The notes below the pieces were generated by a model. That model ran no database searches, was not told the DNA's origin, and worked only from the letters and a program-made list of their open reading frames with translations. A stretch of 16,797 nucleotides of DNA from Theodoxus fluviatilis (lineage: Eukaryota; Mollusca; Gastropoda; Cycloneritida; Neritidae): assembly GCA_034096865.1 (NCBI GenBank), contig JAWQFJ010012403.1, positions 1-16,797 of the forward strand, written 5' to 3'. Made by a program: the position numbers and the translations under genes. Within the stretch, counting starts at the first letter, position 1, and every line of letters begins with the position of its first letter. Shown in pieces: positions 1 to 9,201 of the stretch.

Positions 1-126
1 ACTGGATGTGTGAATATTTGCCAAGGGGGCGTGTCTATTCCAGTCCACATCACCCACCGTTTTCACTGAACACAGCCATGCAGGAGGATGAGGAATGCTA
101 ATCACCAATCAAAGAGAGCTTGATAA

Positions 127-474
127 AAACTCAATGGGAGTGAACATAATCTCTTCCAGACCGAAGTTACTGATGAGTCTGACGTTGAGTTCGAGGGATT
201 TTATGAGACGGAAGAGCAACTGGCAGAGGACGCTCTGGAAAACCAGCGCTTCATTGTGCTCACTGACACTAGTGACAGCAATGATGGCACTGATGGTTCT
301 CTGGAGACTTCTGATGATGACTATGACAGCCCTGGCCAATACTTTCATTTACTAGGCGGGGATGGAAGGGGAGATGAGGGGCATTTTTTATTAGGGGAGG
401 TGCAACTATTAGGGAAAATATGGTATATATATATTCTTAAACCTTGGGGATGTATCATTATGCTGATGGCATAG
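127..474 (+). CDS. Acidic open frame, possible exon or transposon N-terminal relic
   Basis: An open frame of about 115 codons lies between a TAA at 124-126 and a TAG at 472-474, with its first ATG at 256. The part from about 160 to 350 looks coding. It is rich in Asp, Glu and Ser, with the motifs SDVEFEGF and ETEEQLAEDALENQ and an acidic tract TSDDDYDSPG. A pyrimidine tract ending in CAG at 157-159 could be a splice acceptor. After about codon 78 the translation becomes Gly-rich and then hydrophobic, unlike coding sequence. Acidic stretches like this occur at the N-terminus of piggyBac-type transposases, two of which in this window look similar, but no domain was recognised. It lies 3' of the zinc-finger gene and points towards it. 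It may equally be a chance frame. Confidence 0.3.
   Translation, partial: KLNGSEHNLFQTEVTDESDVEFEGFYETEEQLAEDALENQRFIVLTDTSDSNDGTDGSLETSDDDYDSPGQYFHLLGGDGRGDEGHFLLGEVQLLGKIWYIYILKPWGCIIMLMA
387..392 (-). promoter_or_regulatory. Candidate polyadenylation signal of the zinc-finger gene
   Basis: The minus strand reads AATAAA here, about 195 nt downstream of the zinc-finger stop codon. The distance and orientation suit a 3' UTR end, but the hexamer lies in AT-rich sequence and there is no independent evidence of cleavage here. Confidence 0.35.
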
Positions 475-510
475 CACAAGGGTTCATACCTTCAGTGTAA
501 AGTAACGAGC

Positions 511-570
511 CAAAGTTCAGTGATGCATGAACAAAATCGTCAAAGTCCAGTGATGCATGAACAAAATCGT
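511..570. repeat. Two-copy 30-bp tandem duplication in the zinc-finger 3' region
   Basis: The blocks 511-540 and 541-570 are the same 30-mer beginning CAAAGTYCAGTGATGCATGA, with a single T/C difference. They lie just beyond the zinc-finger stop codon, in its probable 3' UTR. Confidence 0.85.
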
Positions 571-586
571 CAATGCACCTGAATAA

Positions 587-1832
587 TTATATTACTTGCA
601 CACTACATGCTTGCAGACCCACCATGAACAGCTTTGCTGGCTTGCCAGATGAACAGCAGGTGGGACTTCCCTGTTGCTTTGGAAAAGTGGAGTTGCTCCC
701 ACAGTCCAAACTCTCCTCTGACAAAGCATCCGCACCAGTAATGAACTTGGTCTGACCAACAGTCACCACAGAGCAGGAGCTCACAGGAGCTGCAGTCTTC
801 ATTTCTGCACAGCAGTTCTGAAGGAGCCCATAGGAGTTGCACATTGATCCACGCAGAGCTTGTGAAGTATTTGGAAGAGTATCAAGACCAGACCCACCAT
901 CAAAGCTTTGAACTCCAATAAGCCTTGTCTCTAACCCTTGAATGTCTTCCTGCGTGCTGGACTCTTCACTGCTCATCGAACCTGTAAACTTTCCAAAAAA
1001 ACCATTTTTACAATCAGAGTTTAAAGTTTCTGGCACAAGAACTGGGACACACTTGTGCTTCTGCAGAGCTCCTGTAGACCTGAAGTTGCGCTTGCAGCTT
1101 TGGCAGTAGTTGGCTGTTCCTGCAATGTGTGTGCGCTGGTGGTTCTTCAGGGAGTAGGACTGAGTGAAACCCCTGCCACAGATCTCGCATCGATGCGGCT
1201 TCTCGCCTGTGTGAATGAGTCTGTGACGTCTGAGTTCAGAGTTCTCTATGAAACCCTTCCCACAAAACTCGCACACATAAGCTCTCTCATTGCGGTGGAT
1301 CTTCATGTGACTCTTGAGGGAACCTGTGTGTCCAAGGACCCTGCCACAGATCTTGCAGGTCAGTCTCTCATCCTTGGCGTGGTACCTCTCGTGGATCTTG
1401 AATGCCGTGACACTGGTAAACACCTTGAGGCAGCTCTTGCAACTGAACTTGACCTTGACACCCGTCGGGGTGTCCTCACACTCCACCAATGACGACTCCT
1501 CAGGAACTTGGGCTTTGGCGTTGTGGAGCAGCTGTCGATGGCACCGCAGCTGAGCAGCGGTTTTGAAGACTAGTGGACACTTGTCACACAGGTAAGGGTG
1601 CTCCCCTGTGTGGTTGCGCATGTGGTTCTTGAGTGAGTAGTTGTTGGTGAAGGACTTGCCGCAGACCTTGCACACGCAGCTCTTGACATGCGTCTGGTGG
1701 TGGCACCGTAGGATCTTGGCAGTGGCAAAGTCTCGGTGGCAGACGTTGCAGGAGTGGATTCCACTGCGGCAGCCCTCCTCATGGCGCCACAGGGATATCT
1801 TGGACTTGAAAACCCGTCCACACTTCTGGCAT
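587..1832 (-). CDS. C2H2 zinc-finger protein, terminal exon (exon C)
   Basis: This exon encodes 414 residues and the stop codon. It is probably a nuclear DNA-binding regulator. Nine zinc fingers lie at about residues 1-21, 28-48, 54-74, 82-103, 131-151, 159-179, 187-207, 215-235 and 243-261, counted from the first Cys. Seven have full C2H2 spacing. The first ends in Cys (C-x2-C-x12-H-x3-C) and the ninth is degenerate (H-x1-C). Kruppel-type linkers TGEHPY and TGEKPH follow fingers 3 and 7; fingers 4 and 5 are separated by a 24-residue spacer. The last 150 residues are Ser/Gly/Cys-rich with no recognised domain. No ATG opens the frame. A pyrimidine-rich tract ending in CAG at 1833-1835 is an acceptor, and the first base completes the split Arg codon from exon B. 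No orthologue was assigned. Confidence 0.93.
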
Positions 1833-2104
1833 CTGAACAATGAGCAGGACAGAACAAATTACAGAACAGATTTCTCAGTGCAATAAAGATATTGGTTCTA
1901 CATAAGAACTCATTACTCCTATCTAGGTCCCAAACTGCTTTACACTTCACCCCTGATCATAAGGCCACTTGGTTAATCCTTCACTGAAACCTGACAACAA
2001 TCGCAGTGACTGACAAGACGGGATGTATACAGTTGAGTACCTGCACTAACTCCATTCCCAGGGGAGCATTGCTAACCTGATGCTACCTCATGATCACATT
2101 TCAA

Positions 2105-2310
2105 GGGTTAATCCCACTACGGGGCACCATCCCTGCCCACACAGCCACCTGGTTTTACTCCTGGGTGGTGAGAGGCAATGGGAGTTAAGCGCCTTGCCCA
2201 AGGATGCAACTCTAGGATCAGTACACCTTTGGGTTTGAATTCTGCCTCCCCAAGCCACAAGTGACAGTGGGCAGAAACTCTAACCACTGAGAGATACATG
2301 CAGTAATTTA
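2105..2310 (-). mobile_element. tRNA-derived SINE-like element
   Basis: On the minus strand a degenerate RNA polymerase III A box (TCTCTCAGTGG, near 2293) is followed by a B-box-like AATTCAAACCC near 2236. A core reading CCTTGGGCAAGGCGCTTAAC comes next. The order tRNA-like head then conserved core is that of a SINE, and similar 'CTTGGGCAAG..CTTAAC' cores are familiar from animal SINEs. The 3' limit is unclear, and no tail repeat or target duplication was identified. A frame through this block is not a gene. Confidence 0.6.
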
Positions 2311-3173
2311 TGTAACATTTTGTGTTTTCAATAAAATGCACACTGCTTATTTGCTAAGGGGAAAAAAATAGTGGTAGTTATGGTAACCTGACCAACCCCG
2401 TTTTTTTCTGCTGACCCTATACTTTATTTCTGGATATGAAAAAGAAAGACAGTAACAGTAAATGATGAACTGTGTGCTGTCCCATTTTCTCTGCCTGATG
2501 AGCCCTTGGGGAAACCACTATTCCAGTTTTTAAAAAGTGTTTTCAATGAATGAAAGTTTGGTTTATGTTCAGTCTGGTGTCTTCTTCTAAAAACAAAATT
2601 TAAATTGTTCCGGCTGATCTACCAATCCAATTTTTTATTGTGGCCTTGTTACCTTAACCAAACACCTAATAACATGTTTGGCTAATCACGAGATTTCTTT
2701 TTTCTTTCTTTCTTTTTCCTACTCCACTTCCTGTATCTGTTGAAATTTATTCTAGGATCATGCAACAAGTGAAAAGCATGTCTCATTGCATACTTTTCCT
2801 AATGGTATAAAGTAAAGTATGTCAGGTTGTTTCTTTACCATTACTTAAGCAAACTTCACATAACTGTTTTTATTTTTACCATCTGGGTAATATGGACTGC
2901 CACAGCATTTACATCCACAAGAATGACTGACCATCTGATCATGCTGTTGTCATAGTTACCTCAGCGACTCTGTATTGTACTGTCTGCTATGCATCTTGGT
3001 CAAGGTGTTTGAAAGTCCTCCTTTGCTTCTTCTTAACTTGCTGCTGCTGTCAACAACAAATTTTAATAACTGTTTAATAACGGATCTATCTTCTGACTGG
3101 ACAAAAAAAGATGAATAAGGGAAAAACAATTTCTCAATCCTCAAGGTCAGACTCAAAGTCATATGGAACTAGA

Positions 3174-3785
3174 GCAACAGGGGGGGCTAGGTCAACCCTA
3201 GCAGCAACAGGGGGGACTAGGTCAACCCTAGCAGCAACAGGGGGGGCTAGGTCAACCCTAGCAGCAACAGGGGGGGGGGCTAGGTCAACCCTAGCAGCAA
3301 CAGGGGGGGGGCTAAGTCAACCCTAGCAGCAACAGGGGGGGACTAGGTCAACCCTAGCAGCAACAGGGGGGGCTAGGTCAACCCTAGCAGCAACAGGGGG
3401 GGGGGGGGGGGGGGGCTAGGTCAACCCTAGCAGCAACAGGGGGGGGCTAAGTCAACCCTAGCAGCAACAGGGGGGACTAGGTCAACCCTAGCAGCAACAG
3501 GGGGGACTAGGTCAACCCTAGCAGCAACAGGGGGGGCTAGGTCAACCCTAGCAGCAACAGGGGGGACTAGGTCAACCCTAGCAGCAACAGGGGGGCTAGG
3601 TCAACCCTAGCAGCAACAGGGGGCCGGGGGGGCTAGGTCAACCCTAGCAGCAACAGGGGGGACTAGGTCAACCCTAGCAGCAACAGGGGGGGCTAGGTCA
3701 ACCCTAGCAGCAACAGGGGGGCTAGGTCAACCCTAGCAGCAACAGGGGGGACTAGGTCAACCCTAGCAGCAACAGGGGGCCGGGG
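3174..3785. repeat. G-rich 30-bp minisatellite, 19 copies
   Basis: The core CTAGGTCAACCCTAGCAGC recurs 19 times with a variable poly-G spacer after GCAACA. Most units are about 30 bp. Variation is largely in G-run length (5 or more, with one run of 20 at 3396-3415), a G/A before CTAGG, and occasional CTAAG. Each unit contains an imperfect inverted repeat, GCTAGG/CCTAGC, around a short loop. The array ends in a degenerate unit near 3785. A frame opens across the first few copies only because the common period is divisible by three; changes in G-run length break it. Confidence 0.97.
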
Positions 3786-4407
3786 ATCAATGGGTCTAGG
3801 AACCACACGCTGAATTTGGCGAGGGCGTTCTTGTCATGTCTTGATGCTGGAAATTAAAGAAAATCAGTGACGACAAATGAGATGGAAGTGTTTTCTTATT
3901 CAAAAATTATTATAATTTCTTTCCGAATTTTGATATTATCTATTGGCATATTCTGGGTGAACACAAAACATGTTACCATACAGTGATACACTGCATCTAC
4001 CTTTATCTAAATTTTCCTTAGGGATGAAATCCTATGAAAATACTGTTCCCACTGTATTCCAGTTTAAATTAGTACAAATTACTAAAATGTGTACAACACT
4101 ACATGCATGTAGCTTACATCAGCCAGTTAGCCTTTAACCCTTGACCACCTGAATCACCCAAAGTGGCCCGGCAAGTGCCCTGTGTGTTCTCTAAATTAAC
4201 TGCTGAACAGTGTATCTTGTAACTATTTAAAAGACTGTTTAGCGGACAATTTCAATCAATCTTGCGGACACTACAGGGACTTCCAAACCACCCTATGGCA
4301 TTCAGAAATTAGATTTTGAAAGGTCACGAAGTGACATCAAGTGGTAAAAGGTTTTCAACCACACACAAAAAAAGTGAATCGCTTCATAAATCACGAGAGG
4401 CACATAC

Positions 4408-4517
4408 CGTTTGAAGTTTTCCATTTGTGCCTTCGTCAGTGGTTCGTCGACAGCTCTTGCCAAGGCGGGAATGGTGGTGTTCCCACTCTGCCACGCTTCT
4501 TCAAGTTTTCTTCGCAA
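4408..4517 (-). CDS. Zinc-finger gene, internal exon (exon B)
   Basis: A 110-bp exon is bounded by an acceptor (TTATGTTCATAG, ending at 4518) and a GTATGT donor starting at 4407. It encodes 36 residues, LRRKLEEAWQSGNTTIPALA onward, ending in KAQMENFK plus two bases (CG) of a split codon. The first base of exon C gives CGA (Arg), so the reading runs from ENFKR directly into CQKCGRVF, the first zinc finger. It starts in phase 0, matching the end of exon A. No domain was recognised; the segment looks helical and charged. The assignment rests on splice borders, strand and phase, not on homology. Confidence 0.72.
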
Positions 4518-4843
4518 CTATGAACATAAAAAACAATGACAAAATACAATCCCAATCAGTGTTTTTGATGACGCATTGCGTTTACGCACAAAAATCCTGA
4601 AGGACCCCCAAAATCAAAAGCAATTGGTCTTGGGACGCACAGATTTATTGTCTTGTCAGTTGAACACTTCCAAAAAAGAGAAAGAAAACAAAAAACAAGA
4701 TGACTTTCTTGTCAGTTGATTGAATTTGCCAGGGGCCCTCAGTTATTTAGTCTGCCAATACACATGCAGACGATCAATCCAATCAGCCTCTTCATCTCAC
4801 ACTGGCTGAAGCAAACAAGCAACAGATTCTATTATACAACACG

Positions 4844-4851
4844 TATATATA
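4844..4851. repeat. hAT target-site duplication, left copy
   Basis: TATATATA directly precedes the left terminal repeat. TATATACA (12328-12335) directly follows the right one, so 7 of 8 bases match, and 8 bp is the usual hAT duplication length. The site is low in complexity, which weakens it slightly. Confidence 0.7.
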
Positions 4852-5124
4852 CAGTGCTTCAGATTGTTGGCGCGCCCGCGCCATTGGCGCATATTTTATC
4901 AGAATGGCGCGTTACTTTCAATGTGTATGCACCAGCCGGGCGCGTCATAAAAATCGCCAACTTGTATCGATCCTCGGTCCGTCTGTACCACTAAGCCACA
5001 CCAAGCACATGTGGCCACACCACGGAGTACCAAAACCGACGCCAAACCGATGAACAGGCCTCAAACGTCGACAACGTCAAGTCAAACTGCTGCTTTGCCT
5101 AGCATCGATGCATCGCTCTGTGTG

Positions 5125-5152
5125 ATTGGCTAACAGCCAGCAAACAACCAAT
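5125..5152. promoter_or_regulatory. Inverted pair of CCAAT boxes in the hAT promoter region
   Basis: ATTGG at 5125-5129 and CCAAT at 5148-5152 form an inverted pair about 57-84 bp upstream of the hAT transposase ATG. This arrangement is common in TATA-less promoters; its function here is inferred. Confidence 0.4.
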
Positions 5153-6276
5153 CAGCGAACATCTATCAGTTTACCTTGCACAGACTCTCACACGTGTGCG
5201 GAATCAAGATGCCACCGAAGAAAAGGCTTAGAAAAGAAACTGAAGAAAACCAACGTCAGTTGACGTTGTCTTCAATGTTTTGCAAGAATAAAGCAAGCGG
5301 TAACTGTTTAGTTTTTACCCCTTACTAGCTCCTTCCAAAGCTGATGTCCATGTGGAGCAGTGCAAGTCTGATTTTGTCAACACCTGAGTGCACTGAAACA
5401 GGACTTTGATCTCGAAGAAAAGACCTACAAGCAGTGTAAAATCACCGTTCTGGTTCAGAAAGTCTCATCTACTCTGCTGCCCTCATTTGTAGAAGAAGTC
5501 CTCTCCAATCTGGATAAGAGATTTCCTGATGCGGAGCTGCTCCAGGCATTCAACGTTTTAGCTATGAGGCCGATTTCATTTGTTGACAAGAAAAAGCTGG
5601 ATGACTGGGGCATGGAACAAATGGAGAAACTTCTTCAACCGTTTGCTGACGAGAAGACCCACTCCTGGGTCTGCGAGGGCCAAAACTGCTCACTGAAAAC
5701 TGATCAGCTGTTCATCAACAGAGACGAGACTTGGCAAGAATGGAGGCTGCTCAAAAAAACAGTTCTCAGTGAACACTTTCCCAGAGATGATTTCGTCACC
5801 CTTTGGCAGATGATCGCCAAATTCTACCTTGCAGCTGATGAATTTCCAAATTTAAAGAAGCTGACAGCTGTGGCCCTGACACTGCCCATCCACACAGCAG
5901 ACTGTGAAAGATCGTTCTCTGTGCAAAACTACGTCCAAACACAGAGGGGGAGAGCATGCACTCTCTAGCACACACTGTGACCAGCTGATGAGGGTGTGCA
6001 TTGATGGACCTATCTTCCAGGACATGCCCTTTAACCCTTACACTTCCGAGCGCGGATATAGCCGCGGTCCGAGGGTCGTTCCCTTTGCTGTGAAGCTATT
6101 ATCAGCAACCAAGTACGAGGTCACATGACTTGCTATCACGTGATCAGTGACGCGTCAGTGCAAATGGCGATCAGCTCTGTTTACATTTCGGCGAAGTTTT
6201 CGATCGGTATTTCTGGTGTTTTTTGTCGTTGTGCAATGTGACTTTCTGTGCATGACTCTTTCGCGGCACATGAGTC

Positions 6277-7097
6277 ATGAATAGGGATGATATGAATCGT
6301 TTTTAGTACGAAATCCCGGGAGATGGTGAAGCTAGCGAGGATGGAAGTACCGTAGCGATGAAGAAGGAAATCTCGACTTGAGTGAAGAAGATGATTCGTC
6401 GGAGTGGGACTCTGAGACTGACAGATCCGATGAGGATGCTCAACCCAGCACCTCGAGTGGGCGTGGTCGAACTCGTCAACGTGTTAGTTCTCGACGTGGA
6501 AGATTTCGTCGAGATTCCCCGCGACTCGGTGCATTCGATCAGACATTCGATGTGCACATCTCGAAAGAAGACCACGTGTACGAAGGGAAGCATGGACCCA
6601 CCGAATTCCCCCCTCTGGATGCTCTCCCAGTGGACTTTTTTGATCTAGTGTTCCCTCAAGATGCCATCGATCTTCTCGTTGAGCAAACTAATTTGTATGC
6701 TCGACAGAAGCGTGCTGAATGGGACTATGACACAAGCCCAGTGGAAATGAGAGCTTTCATCGGCATGCTGTTTTTCATGGGGATCCATCGCCTGCCAGAG
6801 ATGAACCATTATTTTTCCACCCACTGGGTGCTACGTGTACCGGAGTTCACTGCAAGATTCACGTGGCGAAGATGATGGCAGCTATGGAGCAATCTGCACC
6901 TGGCAGACAATGAAGCTCCAAGACCTGGAGACCCACATTATGACAAGCTGTGGAAGGTGAGGCCTCTCTTCCACCTACTCCTGAGAGCATTTCAGGAGAA
7001 GTTCTACATAGACCAGAACACTTCTGTTGATGAGATTATAATAAAAGGGAAGGGCAGGAACCCGATCAAGCAGTACAGGAGAGGGTCAGTGTGCTGA
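6277..7097 (+). pseudogene. piggyBac transposase, 3'-truncated pseudogene
   Basis: A likely start is ATG at 6277 (MNRDDMNRF), followed by an in-frame TAG at 6304-6306. A frame change lies near 6335-6345. The main open stretch then begins near 6339. It has an acidic Ser-rich N-terminus (SEEDDSSEWDSETDRSDEDA), a basic stretch (GRGRTRQRVSSRRGR) and the piggyBac-type domain (DFFDLVFPQDAIDLLVEQTN, then VEMRAFIGMLFFMGIHRLPE). A TGA at 6873-6875 breaks it. Beyond that the frame continues with LHLADNEAPRPGDPHYDKLW and TSVDEIIIKGKGRNPIKQYR. The VDE Asp there matches the first catalytic Asp of the family. The frame then stops at 7095-7097. The downstream catalytic residues and the C-terminal Cys-rich region are missing. 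Confidence 0.9.
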
Positions 7098-7300
7098 ATT
7101 TTCATATGTAAAGTTGTATCTCAAATATTGCTCACTAGTCTTGATTGTGTTTTTTTTCTTGCTCAGATGGGTTCTCAAAGCTTGTCTGATATGTCAGAAT
7201 TTATTCCTGGGAATTTTCTGAGTGTAATTTGTAGGTTTTAGTATCATTACTAAATTTTTCATCAATTTTCAGGATACATTTTTTTCAATCATTGCACCTT

Positions 7301-7796
7301 ATGCAAATGAGCTTGTTTAGGAAAAGTTGATTTTGTGTTCAATGTGTACCCTGTCCTTTTTCCTACCATAGACTGTACAGTTTTGCCTACTTTGCTGCAT
7401 TGTAAGTAGTTGGGAATTTTTTTTCCCCAGATGTACCTGATAAGACCCAAAAATGCGGAAATACACATGCTTGGCTTAGAATTTTTCTGTTTGTCTCAGG
7501 TGTGTCTTTTCTGCTCAAATAGACATCCAAAGTGTGCCTGATGTGTCAGAAGTCATTTCTGAAAAATTACAAGACATCATTTGTAGTTTTTGAATAGTTG
7601 CTTATGATGTTTTTTTGTGTTTGCCCCCCTAAACACATGGCAAATTTAGAGTTACTGCCCTTGTATGCAAATGAGGTTGTTTAGGAAAAGTTGATTTTGT
7701 GACCAATGTGTACCTTGTCCTTTTTCCTACCATACACTGTACAGTTTTGCCTACTTTGCTGCATTGTAAGTAGTTGGGAAATTTTTTCCCAGATGT
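7301..7796. repeat. Direct duplication inside piggyBac-1
   Basis: The block 7301-7434 recurs at 7665-7796 with few differences, a period of 364 bp. Weaker similarity extends upstream of each block (about 7175 and 7540). It lies between the truncated coding region and the right terminal repeat, and contains no gene. Confidence 0.88.
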
Positions 7797-7932
7797 TCTG
7801 GTTGTTTTTGAATCTTTTTTCTCCTGAACTCACCAATATTTTCAAAAAAGTTGGAAATAGTTACGGAAGTGTAAGGGTTAACCGTAGGTGTGGGCGGAAA
7901 GTCGCAACCGCTACCTGTTCAAGAAGAACTAG

Positions 7933-8253
7933 GGCACGAGACTGTCCTAGGACCTATTGATGGAGTTATTCAGAAGGAAATACTGTGGACTGTTGTGTAT
8001 TTGTGTGTGTAATTTGCTGGATGGCAAAAAACAAGTTGAGACTAAACTCTTTGGACTCGCTGCAACATTTTTGTGGTGTGTATGTGTGTAGAGGAGTGAT
8101 TTTGTGTTGTGTTTGACTGGTTGAAGCAGATCTCTGTTAGATTTCATTGCGTTAGGCCCTAAAACCAAGTTTGTTTAAACAAAACATCATGCTACCAAGA
8201 AAGAATAGAGTGGGTTTTGAGTGATCATGACTCTGTGTCCACAGAACGAAATG
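7933..8253. other. hAT 3' non-coding sequence
   Basis: This stretch lies between the hAT transposase stop and the TTAA where piggyBac-2 is inserted. It is T/G-rich on the plus strand, and I see no gene or repeat in it beyond its place inside the hAT element. Its continuation is 12058-12310. Confidence 0.6.
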
Positions 8254-9065
8254 TTAACTCATTGCTTACGCAGGGATAGCATTAGGAAATTTACCTCTGT
8301 ACGCAGTGTTTTTTTAAGTTTTCAAAAAATCGTACAAAGTCCAAATTTTGAATAACTGTTTAATATTTGGTACCACAAGAAAGAAAATCATTTGCACTTT
8401 CTAGCTGAAGTGCTGGATAGTTACAATATGCAGTAAGAAAATTGGGGAAATTTGTTTTTTAACACCAGGTACATGCAATTTTGATTTTCTTTTTTTTTAC
8501 ACCTAATGTATTGTACTAATAGTCAAGAGATAGATTTTGCACAACAGTTCTGAAATCAGTATTTCCACATCAAACTATATTGATGAATGATTGACTACAG
8601 GATAAAAAAATGCTTGAAAATGATTTTTTTTAGCAAGTCAGAGAGGTGAAATCAGAAAATATACACTTAAGGGGGGATACGGCAGTGCAAACTCACTATT
8701 TTCTTGATTTTCGTCGATGTTGGGATTATTGCAGATTTGAGTTGCATAACCATCCTACTAACCAGCGCTGGTCTTTATAAGTGTGAAATGTGCTCGAAAA
8801 TATTTATAAAATATTAAAATGTACACTACCTGTCACCGAAATAAATTGTTTCTTTGCTTTTTGGGGCTGACGGTGTCATTGTTTTCCACTTGACAACATA
8901 CACGATCGAAGCTTGAATGCCGACATGTTTGGTATCATTTTGTAGCTCTTTCCATTAGGAGAATGCTGCAAGGGAGAGAACTCCTCTATACTAAGTCATG
9001 ATAGCGTGGTTGACCTCAATAGGAGAGCCTATTTTGCGGGAGAACAAAGGAAATGGTCACGTGGG

Positions 9066-9153
9066 CCAATCAGAAGCTTAGGATTCCTCCCACAATTCTC
9101 CACTGCATGACGACAACATGGCGCCTCAGGTTGAACGCAGAATCTACTCGTAA
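9066..9153 (+). promoter_or_regulatory. CCAAT box and short upstream ORF before the Kolobok-1 transposase
   Basis: A CCAAT box lies at 9066-9070. An 11-codon frame with a good start context (CAACATGG) runs from ATG at 9118 (MAPQVERRIYS) to TAA at 9151-9153, ahead of the main start at 9202. If transcription begins upstream of it, this frame would be met first by scanning ribosomes. The rest of 8690-9117 shows no gene. Confidence 0.4.
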
Positions 9154-9201
9154 CTCTTCGCGTGTATTATTATTGTGATTTTGGTGCACTGAAGAAGCCA
9201 A

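Larger units (their letters stand above)
1833..4407 (-). other. Intron between exons B and C of the zinc-finger gene
   Basis: The inferred intron of 2,575 bp begins GTATGT at 4407 and ends with a pyrimidine-rich tract and CAG at 1833. It holds a SINE-like block (2105-2310) and a minisatellite (3174-3785). The rest (1840-2100, 2310-3170, 3786-4405) is AT-rich unique-looking DNA, with a short CTTT-rich stretch near 2697-2716 and no coding signal that I could see. Confidence 0.7.
6035..7877 (+). mobile_element. piggyBac-1, inserted in the hAT transposase
   Basis: Perfect 14-bp terminal inverted repeats, CCCTTACACTTCCG (6035-6048) and its complement (7864-7877), are flanked by TTAA at 6031-6034 and 7878-7881. 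TTAA is the piggyBac target. The 1,843-bp element carries a plus-strand transposase pseudogene and a partly duplicated 3' region. Removing it and one TTAA rejoins the hAT C-terminal coding block, so it is younger than that hAT copy. Confidence 0.95.
5209..7932 (+). pseudogene. hAT transposase, internally deleted, frameshifted and interrupted
   Basis: Exon 1 (5209-5299) starts at ATG with MPPKKRLRKETEENQRQLTL and ends at a GTAACT donor. The catalytic core is missing. An open frame at 5372-5968 encodes the C-terminal half, with a dimerisation-type segment reading FPNLKKLTAVALTLPIHTAD then CERSFSVQN, typical of the hAT C-terminal domain (Dimer_Tnp_hAT). A one-base frame change at the G-run near 5945-5951 moves the reading to DQLMRVCIDGPIFQDMPFN. 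That is cut at TTAA (6031-6034) by piggyBac-1. The last codons resume after 7881 in another frame, ending RNRYLFKKN and TAG at 7930-7932. A full hAT transposase usually exceeds 500 residues; about 250 remain. It is dead as an enzyme, though its ends could have been mobilised in trans. Confidence 0.88.

Noticed and set aside
1055..1492. Long plus-strand open frame of 145 codons
   Set aside because: It is antisense to the zinc-finger exon and reflects the periodic Cys/His codons of the opposite strand.
2117..2341. Minus-strand open frame of 74 codons
   Set aside because: It lies within the tRNA-derived SINE-like block and its translation follows the repeat, not a protein family.
3111..3326. 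Plus-strand open frame encoding a 10-residue repeat ATGGARSTLA
   Set aside because: It is a translation of the 30-bp minisatellite; the frame is lost as G-run lengths change and there is no support for a gene.
3174..3785. CRISPR array
   Set aside because: The repeats are directly tandem with only G-run spacers of variable length and the context is a eukaryotic intron.
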